A DNA stretch of 64,000 bases from Streptomyces sp. NBC_00878 (GCF_026341515.1 NZ_JAPEOK010000001.1:6014001-6078000), one strand, 5' to 3'. Positions 33,338 to 43,563 are shown, numbered from the stretch's first letter. Translations and numbers: made by a program. Notes: generated by a model from the sequence alone, not told the origin.

Positions 33338-36139
33338 CTACCCCGCGTCCAGAACCGTTCCCGTGAGGACCGGACCCATCGCCTCCTCGCCGTCCTCCTT
33401 CGTGAAGGACAGCTGGATCCGCAGTGACTCCTCCGGCTCGCTCACGGTGTCGGTGACGGTGGGTATGGTCACCTCGGCGCTCACCTGCCCTGCGGGGAAT
33501 TCGAGGGGCAGGTAGAACGATCCCACCTCGGACAGCGGTGTGGCCGGGGTCGGTGACTCGCCGATGTTCTCCTCGACCCAGTCCGGGGCGAGGTCCGTGG
33601 TGGACAGTTCGGCGCCGCCGCCGACCGGAACGAAGGCGGAGTTGAGCCACAGGTAGGAGTCGGCGGGCGCCGACTGAGTGATCCGCCAGGTCAGGCTCTT
33701 GCCTTCGGTGACCCGGTCCGCGACCGGTGTCGCGCTGTAGGTCGGCATCGGGTCGTCGTTCTCCACGGTCACGCCGCCTCGGTGGCTGCCGACCACGGCA
33801 CCCTGGACGGCCTTCGCGAACACGTTCCGTTCCGAGCCGGAGCTGTAGCGGGTGTTGCCCTCCACGTCGATCGGCACGTCGACGCTGTCGCTGCCGGGAC
33901 GCACCGTCACCAACCGGGACGTGGAGTCGTTCGACCCGGGCTTGGCGACGAAGAGCCGTATCCGGCCGCTGCCCTCGCCGGAGACCCGCACCGGCACCTG
34001 GTAGGTCCGGACTCCGGAGTCACCCTCCTTGACCTGCAACCGGCCGATGTCGACGCGTGGCATCACGACCGGCCGCACCTCCGCCATGCCGGGGCGCCAG
34101 CCCCAGGCGTCCATCAGCCACGCCTGTCCCGACCCGCTGCGAGGTGTCAGCGCAAGGGACTTCACCCGCTTCAGGTCCAGCCCGGCCCTGGTCGCGGCGG
34201 CCAGCGGTACGCGTACCTCCTGCCCCCAGTACGAGGCGGTCCGGTCGGTTCCCGGGAGGCCGTCCACGCTGATGCCGCCGAGCTTCGCCTGTCGGCCCGC
34301 GGCGTCCGTGAGGGACACGTCCATCCGGGTGCCGGTGGTGTTCGGCGGCACGATGACCCGCAGGGACAGGTCCTTGGCTCCGGCTACGGAGACCGTTCGC
34401 CCGGGCTTTACCCGTACCGCGGAACCCGGTGCCGACCACTTGAGCGCCACGGCGTTGCGGTTTGGTTCACGCGACACCTCCCACTCCCACCGGGCGAAGT
34501 GCGGTGACGTCCCGGGCTCCTCGGGGTTCAGGCAGGCGGTGGCCGGGTCGGGGTCGACCTGGGCGCACAGCCGGCCGCCATCCACCGTGACCGGGGTGTT
34601 CGGCAGGAACCCGCCGGTGCGACGGGCCCCGACGGCGTGGGTGAGGACGCGTGCCGGACCGGCCGACGCCGCCCGCACGTTCGAGCCGTCCAGCAGCGGA
34701 CGGACCTTGTCGTCCCCGGCCACGAACACCCGGGCCGCGGCGGCTATGTACGTGGAACCGGCGGCCTGTTGCTGCTTGGCCGTCAACCGGGTCGCGGTGC
34801 CCGGCTTGCAGACCGCGTCCGGATTCTCCGGGTCGTCCGAGAAGTCGTCCTCGGCGCTCGCCTCGGCCTGGCCCGGCGTCCACTCGGTGTTGAAGAAGTT
34901 GTGGTTGGCGCCGACCATGTAGACCGCGCTGTGCAGGGCGGCACCACGGCTGACGCCGCGTGTCCCGTCCACGTAGATCTCACCCTGGAGATCGGCCACA
35001 TCGCCGTCGCAGCCGGGCAGGATCGTCATCGACGGCACGTCGGGCGCCGGATTCTGCCCGAAGATGGTGGGGCCGATGAGGACCGTTCCGCGGATCTTCC
35101 AGCTCACCGGACCCCGGTAACCGTCCTGGTCCGCGGGCGGCTTGACGAGGCTGTCCATCGCGGCCCGGTTCACGCCCTCGCCGCCCCGCGAGTGGCCGAC
35201 CAGGAGCACGCGGGACAGGTCGGCCTTCGCGGCCTTCCGTACGATCTCCGGGGCCGAGGCCTGTCCGGCGCCCGACCAGTTCGCCCAGTCGGCGAGGTGC
35301 TGCCGTACGAGGGACGAACGGGCCTGCGCTCCGCCGTCATCCGCCCGGTCGTCCTGCGCGTTGATGCCGTTGGCGGAGATGGACACCGTCACATAGCCCT
35401 GGGACGCCAGCAGTTTCTGATCGTGCAGGTAGCCGCGGTAGCTCGGCAGCGGCTTCGAACCGGCGGGGCAGGGCCACCCGCCCACCATCTCGCCGTGTTC
35501 GCCCTCGGAGCTGAAGCAGGAGGCGTGGCGGCCGTGCAGGAACAGGGCCACCGGCCGACGGCCCGGGGCTCCGGTCGGCGCGACCACGGCCGCGCGCATC
35601 TCCACCGGGGCGGCGAAGCCGGGCAGCTTGACCGGCTTCAGGTCGTACTCGCCGGAGACGGTCCCGTACGGGCCGGGGACACCGGGGTCCACGCGGTTGG
35701 CGGGCGGCCGGGCCGAGGGCTTCGGCGGAGCCTTGGTGCGCCGCCGCTGCGAGGTGTCCGTGTCACCGGCCGCGTCGAGGCGGCGCCCACCGGCCTTCAC
35801 GTGCAGGTCCGTCGCCTTCCCGAGGCGTACGCCGGCGAGGCCGAGGTTGAACGTACGTCCGTCCTTGGCGCCCTCGGGCCGGCCGAGGAACCGGTCCCCG
35901 GCGTAGAACTCGATCGCGGCGTTCCCCATGGTCACCGGCGCGGTCGAGCGCCAGGTCAGCTGCTGGCCGGAGCGGTTGCCGGTGATCTCCCAGCCCTTCG
36001 GTAGTCCGCCGTCGGGGTCGGCCGATGGTGCGCGAGGTACGGGATCGGCGACAGGCTGGGCCTGCGCCGGTCCTGGCGACCCCACCACCACCGCGAACAA
36101 GGCCGCAGCGGCGACCAATGTGCGCCGGGCATGGATCAA
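33338..36139 (-). CDS. Secreted alpha/beta hydrolase with Calx-beta-like C-terminus
   Basis: 933 aa. A signal peptide (LVAAAALFAVVVGSPGPAQAQ) leads to a large hydrolase domain with nucleophile elbow GHSRGG and a likely catalytic His in GANHNFF. Beta-rich modules follow, including a stretch like Calx-beta (TEGKSLTWRITQSAPADSYL). The substrate is unknown; such proteins may act on polyesters or lipids outside the cell. The start is a TTG at 36139, supported by GAGGAGAA 6 nt upstream. It converges with the biosynthetic operon, and membership in that cluster is unlikely. Confidence 0.85.
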   Translation of the reverse strand: MIHARRTLVAAAALFAVVVGSPGPAQAQPVADPVPRAPSADPDGGLPKGWEITGNRSGQQLTWRSTAPVTMGNAAIEFYAGDRFLGRPEGAKDGRTFNLGLAGVRLGKATDLHVKAGGRRLDAAGDTDTSQRRRTKAPPKPSARPPANRVDPGVPGPYGTVSGEYDLKPVKLPGFAAPVEMRAAVVAPTGAPGRRPVALFLHGRHASCFSSEGEHGEMVGGWPCPAGSKPLPSYRGYLHDQKLLASQGYVTVSISANGINAQDDRADDGGAQARSSLVRQHLADWANWSGAGQASAPEIVRKAAKADLSRVLLVGHSRGGEGVNRAAMDSLVKPPADQDGYRGPVSWKIRGTVLIGPTIFGQNPAPDVPSMTILPGCDGDVADLQGEIYVDGTRGVSRGAALHSAVYMVGANHNFFNTEWTPGQAEASAEDDFSDDPENPDAVCKPGTATRLTAKQQQAAGSTYIAAAARVFVAGDDKVRPLLDGSNVRAASAGPARVLTHAVGARRTGGFLPNTPVTVDGGRLCAQVDPDPATACLNPEEPGTSPHFARWEWEVSREPNRNAVALKWSAPGSAVRVKPGRTVSVAGAKDLSLRVIVPPNTTGTRMDVSLTDAAGRQAKLGGISVDGLPGTDRTASYWGQEVRVPLAAATRAGLDLKRVKSLALTPRSGSGQAWLMDAWGWRPGMAEVRPVVMPRVDIGRLQVKEGDSGVRTYQVPVRVSGEGSGRIRLFVAKPGSNDSTSRLVTVRPGSDSVDVPIDVEGNTRYSSGSERNVFAKAVQGAVVGSHRGGVTVENDDPMPTYSATPVADRVTEGKSLTWRITQSAPADSYLWLNSAFVPVGGGAELSTTDLAPDWVEENIGESPTPATPLSEVGSFYLPLEFPAGQVSAEVTIPTVTDTVSEPEESLRIQLSFTKEDGEEAMGPVLTGTVLDAG

Positions 36140-36489
36140 CGTCTTCTCCTCAGCTTGGATCCGGCGCCCGGCACCTCAGGTGCCCCACGTTTCCCGGGCG
36201 TCTCGCTCTTTCGTGAGAAGAGGATGAGAACCAAGGCCAAAGGGTTGCTCAGTGTTTCATTTGCCGCCGCGACAAGTGGCAGTGGGCAGACCGGAGTTGG
36301 CCCATGAGGGAGAGGGAGAGGGAGAGGGAGAGGGAGAGGGAGAGGGAGAGGGAGAGGACTACGAACTGATCCGAGCCACTACGAGCTGGGCCACGCCACT
36401 ACGAACTGAGGATCCGAGCCACTACGAACTGGGCCGAGGCACTACGAAACTGGGCCGACGCCTTGTGAACTGATCCGGCGCGACAGGGT
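36140..36489. repeat. Repeat-rich intergenic region: (GAGAGG)n and 'actacgaactg' repeats
   Basis: No gene is supported. 36306-36357 is a run of GAGAGG hexamers. 36358-36475 holds at least four imperfect copies of an element with core ACTACGAACTG. The region is the upstream flank of the hydrolase gene and the downstream flank of the M56 gene. Confidence 0.8.
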
Positions 36490-37437
36490 CTAGGACGCGA
36501 GCGTCGCCAGGGCCGGGCCGAAGGCGATGAGCAGCGGGACGAGCGGGGCCAGGGCCGCGGCCGTCGTCGTGCCGCGGCGGTGGGACCGGGTGAGGCGGGG
36601 CGGGGGATCCAGGAGGCGTTCCACGCGCTGGTGGAGCAGGGGGCGAGGAGTGGCGCAGGACAGGACGCCCCGGTGCTGGTTCAGCGTGATCAGCGCGAGA
36701 GCCGTCGTGAGGTGGCCGCAGCGGCGGGAGGCCGTGTCGTCGGCGGACAGCTCGACCAGGCGGTGGGTCTGGTCGCGGAAGTGCGTGAACAGCGGGATGC
36801 CCGGGAAACCGGAGGCCAGCGCCTGGGAGAGGTGCAGGAGCCAGTCGTGGCGGGCGCGGGCGTGGCCGAGTTCGTGAGCCTGGATGGCGTCCAGCTGGTG
36901 GTCGGTGAGCCGCCGCAGGGCGCCCGTGGTGACGACGAGCTGAGGCGGGCTGCCCGGCATCCACCAGGCGTCCGGGTACTCGTCCTCCAGCACGAGGAGC
37001 GGGCCGCGGGAGTCGCGGAGCCCGGCCGGCAGCTCGGGGGCGCGTTCGCGCAGGTGCGCGCGGCGCAGACGGCCGCGCCTGCGGGCCTCCACCACCTCCC
37101 GCGCGAGCATGGCCGTGGTCCAGGCGGCACCACCGGCCAGCAGCAGCGCCAGCGCGGTGGTCCAGGGCGGGGCGGCGGCCAGGTCGTACGACGCGGTCAC
37201 CGAGGGCGGCGCGGGCGCGAAGACATGGCCGCGGACGGTGTGGAAGACGGCCGAGGCGCTCAGGACGAGCGACGTCAGGCAGCAGAGCAGCACGGTGGCG
37301 ACCAGGCACTGCCACACCCACAGCCCGAGCACGGGCTCCCGGTCGGGCCAGCCGGCCCGGGTCAGCACGCGGGGCGCCGCGACCGCCGCCGCCAGGGCGA
37401 CGACCGCCATCAGGAGGAGGGAGATCGATACGGTCAT
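36490..37437 (-). CDS. M56-family (BlaR1-like) membrane metallopeptidase
   Basis: 315 aa. Several N-terminal transmembrane helices precede the zinc motif HELGH (His about 188 and 192, Glu about 189), followed by ELSADD, the third-ligand region, and a C-terminal hydrophobic segment. In Streptomyces such genes usually sit next to a BlaI-like repressor, but none is present here. It probably cleaves a membrane or regulatory protein; the signal is unknown. The ATG has AAGGAG 8 nt upstream. Confidence 0.88.
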   Translation of the reverse strand: MTVSISLLLMAVVALAAAVAAPRVLTRAGWPDREPVLGLWVWQCLVATVLLCCLTSLVLSASAVFHTVRGHVFAPAPPSVTASYDLAAAPPWTTALALLLAGGAAWTTAMLAREVVEARRRGRLRRAHLRERAPELPAGLRDSRGPLLVLEDEYPDAWWMPGSPPQLVVTTGALRRLTDHQLDAIQAHELGHARARHDWLLHLSQALASGFPGIPLFTHFRDQTHRLVELSADDTASRRCGHLTTALALITLNQHRGVLSCATPRPLLHQRVERLLDPPPRLTRSHRRGTTTAAALAPLVPLLIAFGPALATLAS

Positions 37438-37687
37438 GTCTCGGGCTCCTTCTGGAAGCGGGCGGTGAACACGCTACCTGTCACCGGGCCGATGACGGCA
37501 ATACGTGGAGGTGCGGGAATTAAGGGATACGGAGGGAGTACGAAGGTGAAGCACGGGCCGGAAACGACCGGGCAGGCCTGAATGCGTACGGCGCGGAGAG
37601 CGTCGGCGTACTTGAGGAGTCCTTACCATGAACGGCTAGCATCGCCCTTCGGTATCGGTCGAGGGCCGAGTGGTGGGGGTGGGCGTC

Positions 37688-38233
37688 GTGTCGATGGGGC
37701 CGCGGATCGCGGTGGCCGTGGTGACGATGGGGACCCGGCCCCAGGAGGTCGACGCGCTGCTCGCGTCGGTCGCCAAGCAGGACCTCGCACCCGCGCGGAT
37801 CGTGATCGTCGGGAACGGCTGCCCGCTGCCCGAGTTCGCCGACCGGCTGGGCCTGCCCGGCGAGGTCACCGCCGTCGAGGTCGACGAGAACCTCGGCTGT
37901 CCGGGCGGCCGGAACGTCGCACTGCGGCGGCTGCGGGAGTTCGGCGACGTGGACGTCGTCGTCGACCTGGACGACGACGGGCTCCTCGTCGACCCCGACG
38001 TCCTGCGGAGGGTACGGGACCTGTACGCCGCCGAGCCGCGCCTCGGCATCGTCGGTTTCCGCATCGCCGACGAGCACGGCGAGACCCAGCGGCGGCACGT
38101 ACCCCGGCTCGGTGCCAGGGACCCGATGCGGGGCGGGGAGGTCACCGGCTTCCTCGGCGGCGGACACGCCCTCTCCATGGAGATGCTCGCGCGGACCGGG
38201 GACTGGCCGGCCGAGTTCTTCTTCGCGCACGAG
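37688..38233 (+). pseudogene. Family 2 glycosyltransferase, 5' part, interrupted by a transposon
   Basis: 182 codons of a GT-A glycosyltransferase: VAVVTMGTRP start, VDLDDDG (DxD metal-binding region) and FLGGGHALSM. The frame runs to FFFAHE and is then broken at 38233|38234 by transposon sequence, which adds a short foreign tail ending at 38263. The remaining 117 codons resume at 46613. Joining 38233 to 46613 restores one open frame of 298 aa. GTG 37688 is the best start by comparison with the intact copy in the transposon and a G-rich site upstream. Confidence 0.9.
38228..38233. repeat. Left 6-bp core (CACGAG) at the transposon junction
   Basis: CACGAG ends the left glycosyltransferase fragment. 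The same hexamer is at 46607-46612, directly before the gene resumes. This fits Tn554-type recombination through a short shared core. Confidence 0.75.
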
Positions 38234-38360
38234 TTAACTTGCCCGCCTGCCATGTGTAGTTGATGTGTGTTGAGGGCGTTGCCTTCTGCGTCCCAGCCTC
38301 GTTAACCAGCCGAACACGTGATGTGTGCGACGTGTGACTGGATGCAGCGAGGGGGGACAG

Positions 38361-39539
38361 GTGAGTCGACGGACAGTCATCGGGGATCTGCGGGTACAGG
38401 AGATCCGTCGGGGGGACGGCCGGGTCGCGTACACGATCGTGGAACCGGGCGGTCAGGCACATTCCGTGGCGGACGGCTTCCTGCGGACATGCGACGTCGG
38501 TACGGCGAGGACGTACGCGTATCTGCTCGTGGATCATCTGCGGTGGCTGCCCTACGAGGGCCTGTCGCCGGAGACGGTGACGTTCTACGACCTCGAGCGG
38601 TACATGGGGGCGGTCGGCGCCGAGTTCAGTGGGCCGTTCGGGCAGCCGTGGCGGGACGGGAAGAGGCCTTACCGGCAGAGCACGCTGGTGACCGCCGCGG
38701 CGGCGTTGAAGGGGTTCTACGTCCACCAGGGGAAGCTGGGGACCAATGAGGCCGTCGCCAGGGAGTTCGGCGAGACCCGGCTGCCGACGAAGGCCGACCG
38801 GAATCGTGCCCTGCTCGGCCATGTAATGCGGGAGACGCCGGCCAACAAGCTGAGGCCGAAGCGGGTGGTTCGGCGGCGTCATCCGAAGCTGCCGCCGGAG
38901 GGCACCCGGGAGGTCCTGCTGGAGGACTTCAAGACGGCGCGGGACCGGATGGTCGTGACGTGGCTGGACGACGGGGGCTTCCGGATCGGCGAGCTGACGG
39001 GGATGCACCTGATCGATCTGCATCTTCGGGAGAACGCGGGCTGCGGCGAGTGCAGTTCGGCCCATGTGCACATCTGTCACCGTGAGACGAACGTGAACCG
39101 GTCCCGGGTGAAGACGAAGCAGGACTGGGTGGTCCAGGACGGGGTCGTTCAAGGCGGCACGATCCGGCGGGTGAGTCCGGCGATGGTTCACACCTACTTC
39201 GAGTACATGACCACCGAGTACCCATCGGACGCCACGCACGGCATGCTCCTGGTCAATCTCCGCGGGCCCGCCGCCGGGCTGCCCTGGACAGCTGACTCGG
39301 CGCGCAAGCTGCTGAGGAGAGCGGGCTACCGGCTGGATTTGGGTCTGGTCAAGCCGCATATGTTCCGGCATCGGTTCGGCAGTGCTGTCCTCGACGCCGC
39401 GGACGGTAATGCGGTGATCGCACGGGATGCGGGTGGCTGGGCGTCCGCGCAAACCGTCGAGGAGGTCTACGGGCACACCGACGTCCACGACCCTGCATTC
39501 GTCACCGCACTGAACACCGTGTGGGGTGAGCCGAGTTGA
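38361..39539 (+). CDS. tnpA: Tyrosine recombinase, TnpA-like (transposase subunit A)
   Basis: 392 aa. Catalytic pieces are visible: Arg in GGFRIGEL, HMFRHRFG for the HxxR box, and Tyr in EVYGHTD. The protein also has a Cys/His-rich insert (CGECSSAHVHICH) between them. It is the first gene of the trio, about 130 bp inside the left end. GTG 38361 has AGGGGGGAC just upstream; an earlier start would lack this. Its stop overlaps the start of tnpB, so the recombinases are made together. Confidence 0.88.
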   Translation: MSRRTVIGDLRVQEIRRGDGRVAYTIVEPGGQAHSVADGFLRTCDVGTARTYAYLLVDHLRWLPYEGLSPETVTFYDLERYMGAVGAEFSGPFGQPWRDGKRPYRQSTLVTAAAALKGFYVHQGKLGTNEAVAREFGETRLPTKADRNRALLGHVMRETPANKLRPKRVVRRRHPKLPPEGTREVLLEDFKTARDRMVVTWLDDGGFRIGELTGMHLIDLHLRENAGCGECSSAHVHICHRETNVNRSRVKTKQDWVVQDGVVQGGTIRRVSPAMVHTYFEYMTTEYPSDATHGMLLVNLRGPAAGLPWTADSARKLLRRAGYRLDLGLVKPHMFRHRFGSAVLDAADGNAVIARDAGGWASAQTVEEVYGHTDVHDPAFVTALNTVWGEPS

Positions 39540-42136
39540 GTTCACCTTTGCGGGCACTGCCTGACCGGGGTCTTGGGCAGGTCGGCCGGGATCGTCTGGA
39601 GCTGCTTGAGGCCCTGATCAACGGGCCGAGTTTCGATCCGCTCTTCCGCGGCGATGTGCTGAAGATCCCTCCCGACCATGAGAAGTACGGCTGGGGCTGC
39701 GCGGTTCCCGAGTGCCTGCGCATCCGCAACAGCAGCGGCGACTTCTGCCACACCCACCAGAAGGAGTGGAACGAGTACCTGGCCCGGGATCCACGGGAGG
39801 CGACGCGGGCTGTGTTCCTCGCCATCGCGGAACCTTTGGAGCCCAAGGAAGGATGCGAGCCGGAACTGTGCGCGATCTGCCCTGACCGGCCCGCTCACGT
39901 CCGGTCGAGGCGGATCTGCATGATGCACTACCGGCAGTGGAACAACTACGTCCGCCGGGCCAGGGCCTCTGCCGACTATTCCTCCTGGCTGCGCGACCAG
40001 GTCCCCTATCCGCATGGCTACGGGACCTGCCGAGCATCGACATGTGAGCGTCTGGCCGATACGCCGCTGGGGCTGTGTGCACAGCACAGGGAGCGCTACA
40101 TCGCCGCTGGCCGACCGGGCAAGGCGCGTCTGCCCCGGTCGTGGGAGCGGCACTACGAGCGGACAGGCCAGTCTCTTCCCGTCTTGACCGAGGATCCGTC
40201 GGCGTTCGAGGCGTGGTGCGCCAAGCAGCAGCCGGTCTACCAGATCGGGCAGATCAACATGACCGGCATGCGGCCGCTGGCCAAGGCCGAGTTGCAGTGG
40301 GGACTGGAGGCCCATACCCGGGACGGCAGCCGCACCCAGTGGTCGGTCACCGACCTGCGGATGCTGACCAATGAGTGCCGGGAGTATGACGTCGACTCCA
40401 TCGCCGGTCTCGATCTGGACCAGGGCAAGACAAGATCGCGGCAGATCGCCCGGGAGGTCCTGAGTCGGCTCCGGCCGATCTACTACACGAAGGAAGACAG
40501 CCGAGAGGCCGGGTTCATCGAGACCGAGCACTTTGGACGCCGGTTCCCGGGCACGGACACCTGCTTCGACTTGTCCGCGGTGCCGCAGCGCTGGCTGCGT
40601 AACGTGCTCTGGGACCATGTCGCCAGTCTGTTGCAGTCCGTGAACTGCCCCCGGTCCCGCGGCCCACTGGACTCGGCTCGACGGGGGCTGTCGGAGCTGG
40701 GAGCGTTCTTGGAGGTCGAGGCCCCGGAGGGCGGGCACGACCCGAAGCTGCTGACGAGCAGGCACGCGGAGAACTTCGCCGCCGATCACCGGCACCGAGC
40801 TGCCGGCAACCTGCCATCGCTGGTTCTGCGCCGCACCGACGGCTCGCCCGCGACGGTGACCAAGGCCAGCGCCAGGACCACATTCAACTACGTACGCAAG
40901 GTTCTCTACGAACTACTGGAGAGCGGGAAGGCCGACGCGATCGGCCTGGACCGGGCGTTCATCACTGCGCTGCCGCGTGGTGGAAGGAGCCAGGGCCGCA
41001 AGCGGCGTCCGTTCGACGATCGGCTCGCGCGAGCCCTGGCCGACGAGGACAACCTGCAGCGATTCGCCGCCACTTGGGATGGCAACGACCGTGGGCTGCG
41101 GGACGCCTGGGAGACCCTGGTCTACACCGGCCGACGGTGCTCGGAGGTCCTGAAGCTCCGCTTCAGCTGCATCTCCTACCTCAACGGGGTCCCGATGCTC
41201 TGGCACGACCAGACCAAGGTCGGCAACCTCGAGGAGGGGATCCGTATCCCCGAGTACCTCTTCACTCGCCTCGACAGCCGGCGCAAGACGACGCTTCAGC
41301 GCTTCGAACGGCGGCAGGGACGCCTGCCCACCGTGCTGGAACAGGAGCAGATGGCCCTGTTCCCCACCCACGTGAAGAACCCACGGGAGACCGAGTCGAT
41401 CTCCTACGGCTTCTTCAGCAGCTCCTTCCGGGCCTGGGTGACGACGCTCGACCTGGGACGGGGAGTCCCGCATCAGGCTCGCCACACCCTGGCCACCAAG
41501 CTGCTTCGGGCCGGGGCGTCGCTCACGCACATCAAGAAGTACCTCGGGCAGGTCTCCGAGCGCATGGCCGAGCACTACGTCGACATCGCCGGCTCCGAAC
41601 TGGACGACCTCCTGCCCCGCGTCTGGGTCGGCGGGCCCGGCACCGCCAACCCCGGCGAGCCGCTCTTCGACACAGCCACCAACCCGCTCAGCCGGGAGAC
41701 CGCATTGGCCATGGCGGTGGACGTGGGACGCCGGTGCACACCGACCCTGGGCGGCCTCTGCACGGCCCAGGTCGTCGTGGACGGCGGAAAATGCCCCAGG
41801 AACCTGGACTGCGACAGCTGCGACAAGCTCGTAATGACCGGCGCCGACCTCCTCTACTGGCGACGCAAGCGCGAGCAGTGGTATTCCATCGCCGAACGAG
41901 CCCCGGACGACGCCACGGCCGACTACCTCCACAAGGTCTTCGAGCCCACCGCACGGGCGATCGACGGCTTGGAGAAGGCCCTGGCCGGGCTCGGCCTGCT
42001 CGACCAGGCGCTCGCGATGGACCTGCGACGCCCGCAGGACTACTTCAGCCACATGTGGAACACCGGCTTCCCCGTCGAGGAACTCACCGACGTCGGCGCC
42101 GACGACTTTGACGATCAGGAGGACGAAGTCGCATGA
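39536..42136 (+). CDS. tnpB: Large tyrosine recombinase, TnpB-like
   Basis: 866 aa. The N-terminal third contains several Cys/His clusters (CAVPEC, CHTHQ, CAICPDRP, CMMH, CRASTC, CAQH) that look like zinc fingers. The catalytic domain follows with Arg in GRRCSEVLKL, HQARHT for HxxR, and Tyr in EHYVDIA. A further Cys group lies near the C-terminus. Length and position match TnpB of Tn554-like elements. The TTG start overlaps the tnpA stop by 4 bp. It acts with TnpA and TnpC in site-specific insertion. Confidence 0.88.
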   Translation: MSSPLRALPDRGLGQVGRDRLELLEALINGPSFDPLFRGDVLKIPPDHEKYGWGCAVPECLRIRNSSGDFCHTHQKEWNEYLARDPREATRAVFLAIAEPLEPKEGCEPELCAICPDRPAHVRSRRICMMHYRQWNNYVRRARASADYSSWLRDQVPYPHGYGTCRASTCERLADTPLGLCAQHRERYIAAGRPGKARLPRSWERHYERTGQSLPVLTEDPSAFEAWCAKQQPVYQIGQINMTGMRPLAKAELQWGLEAHTRDGSRTQWSVTDLRMLTNECREYDVDSIAGLDLDQGKTRSRQIAREVLSRLRPIYYTKEDSREAGFIETEHFGRRFPGTDTCFDLSAVPQRWLRNVLWDHVASLLQSVNCPRSRGPLDSARRGLSELGAFLEVEAPEGGHDPKLLTSRHAENFAADHRHRAAGNLPSLVLRRTDGSPATVTKASARTTFNYVRKVLYELLESGKADAIGLDRAFITALPRGGRSQGRKRRPFDDRLARALADEDNLQRFAATWDGNDRGLRDAWETLVYTGRRCSEVLKLRFSCISYLNGVPMLWHDQTKVGNLEEGIRIPEYLFTRLDSRRKTTLQRFERRQGRLPTVLEQEQMALFPTHVKNPRETESISYGFFSSSFRAWVTTLDLGRGVPHQARHTLATKLLRAGASLTHIKKYLGQVSERMAEHYVDIAGSELDDLLPRVWVGGPGTANPGEPLFDTATNPLSRETALAMAVDVGRRCTPTLGGLCTAQVVVDGGKCPRNLDCDSCDKLVMTGADLLYWRRKREQWYSIAERAPDDATADYLHKVFEPTARAIDGLEKALAGLGLLDQALAMDLRRPQDYFSHMWNTGFPVEELTDVGADDFDDQEDEVA

Positions 42137-42744
42137 GCGGCAGTACATCAGCCCAGACCGCCCGCGCCGTCCAGGCCCGTCGGCAGCACACCGAGAAGCT
42201 CCTCGTCCGGGTTCGGGACGCGCTCGCGGCGATACGCAAGGAACGAGCCCCGGTGACCGTCCGGGCCGTCGAACGACGTGCTGGCGTCTCACGCGCCTTC
42301 CTCTACCAGAACGCCACCGCCCGCCAGCTGGTCGCCGAGGCTGTTGCCCAGGCCGAGGGCCGCCAGGCCCGCAGCAGACAGGAAACCGCCGATGCGGTGG
42401 AGGCATCCTGGCGCGAGCGCGCGCTGAACGCCGAGGACGCGCTCCGGCACGCGGTGGCGGAGATCCAGGCGCAGCGTCGGCACATCGGCGAACTCATGGG
42501 CCGGATCCGGGACCTCGAGCTGGACCTGCCCGCGGACGCCGTCCAGCGCCTGACCACCGAGAGCGCCACCCTCAAGCAGCAGCTCCGCACGCTGACCGCG
42601 GATCACCACACGCTGACGACCCGGCTCGCCGCCGCCCGGGACAACAACCGCTCCCAGGATCGGAAGATCGCCGAACTCCAAGCGCTCCTGCTCGAACAAC
42701 AGCCATCGGGATCCGTCCGCCACCTCCGACCTCTCCAGGGGTGA
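42133..42744 (+). CDS. tnpC: TnpC-like (DUF6262) HTH/coiled-coil protein
   Basis: 203 aa. An N-terminal helix-turn-helix (VTVRAVERRAGVSRAFLYQN) is followed by a long coiled coil (residues about 85-195). It overlaps tnpB through ATGA. TnpC of Tn554 is not strictly essential but influences the frequency and orientation of transposition. DUF6262 proteins regularly accompany this recombinase pair in actinomycetes. Confidence 0.82.
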   Translation: MSGSTSAQTARAVQARRQHTEKLLVRVRDALAAIRKERAPVTVRAVERRAGVSRAFLYQNATARQLVAEAVAQAEGRQARSRQETADAVEASWRERALNAEDALRHAVAEIQAQRRHIGELMGRIRDLELDLPADAVQRLTTESATLKQQLRTLTADHHTLTTRLAAARDNNRSQDRKIAELQALLLEQQPSGSVRHLRPLQG

Positions 42745-42837
42745 CTTCATCAGCATGAAGGCGAGTGCATCGCCCCCTGCAGACGGGGCAAGTGCCCAGT
42801 CAGGGGCCAGGCGCACATCGTCGGCTGCGGAACCCCG

Positions 42838-43506
42838 TCAGCGGGTGGCGAGAAGGCCATCCACCAGGGCTTGGAGCCCATCCTGGTAGGTGTCTTCGGT
42901 GGTCAGTGGCACCCAGTGGTCCGCGACCTGTGCCAAGCGGGGGAGTTCGCTCGGGTCGAGAGCGGCGAAGACTCGCTCCCGGTATGTGAGACGGTCATCG
43001 TCTGCGCGCCGCCGGGCCGCCGTCGTCCGGATCACGATCTCTCCGGCGGTGTAGTACCAGATCGCGCGGTATCCGTGTACGGCCCGCTCAGGGGACAGGC
43101 CGCACTCGACCAGGCCGTCGACGATCTGCTCGACAAACCACAAGGCGGATGCGGACATCAAGTCGTCGGCGGTCAGCACCTCCACGATCCAGGGGCAGAC
43201 GGCGAGCGCCTCGTGGATCGCGGCAGCGGCGACGACGATCCGCTCGCGAGGCTCGGCGGGCAGTTCGGGTCGGTGGAGCGTCCGCGCTGCGTAGTCGTCC
43301 AGTAGCAGGACGAGTAGTTCTTCCTTGTTGCGGACGTGGTGGTAGAGCGCCATCGGCGTGCTGCCGATCTCCGTGGCCAGCCGCCGCATGGTCAGCCGAT
43401 CCACGCCTTCCGCGTCCACGATCCGGCGGGCCGTCTGGATGACCTCCTCTCGGGAGATACGGGGAGGTCGGCCGAGTGCTTTGCGCGGTGCGGACGGTTG
43501 TGGCAT
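42838..43506 (-). CDS. TetR-family repressor
   Basis: 222 aa. The N-terminal HTH is IVDAEGVDRLTMRRLATEIG and STPMALYHHVRNKEELL, a standard TetR signature. The C-terminal ligand domain resembles TetR_C members that control drug efflux. It diverges from the MFS gene, with 57 bp between starts. The gap includes TTTTTATACATGTAAG, where candidate -10 boxes of both promoters overlap near an imperfect palindrome centred on ACATGT. It most likely represses the MFS-cupin pair. The ATG at 43506 begins MPQPSAPRKALG; long upstream extensions would cross the divergent gene. Confidence 0.88.
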   Translation of the reverse strand: MPQPSAPRKALGRPPRISREEVIQTARRIVDAEGVDRLTMRRLATEIGSTPMALYHHVRNKEELLVLLLDDYAARTLHRPELPAEPRERIVVAAAAIHEALAVCPWIVEVLTADDLMSASALWFVEQIVDGLVECGLSPERAVHGYRAIWYYTAGEIVIRTTAARRRADDDRLTYRERVFAALDPSELPRLAQVADHWVPLTTEDTYQDGLQALVDGLLATR

Positions 43507-43563
43507 GCCTTCATCATCCTCCAGGCCTCGACAGCGGCGATCCCCTAAGGCTACTTTTCTTAC

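Noticed and set aside
33338..36139. Secreted hydrolase as part of the biosynthetic cluster
   Set aside because: It is convergent, separated by a strong hairpin, and has a general extracellular architecture not linked to the predicted pathway.
38234..42744. Recombinase-in-trio (RIT) element
   Set aside because: Only two of the three proteins are tyrosine recombinases. The third is a small HTH/coiled-coil protein, which matches Tn554 TnpA-TnpB-TnpC.
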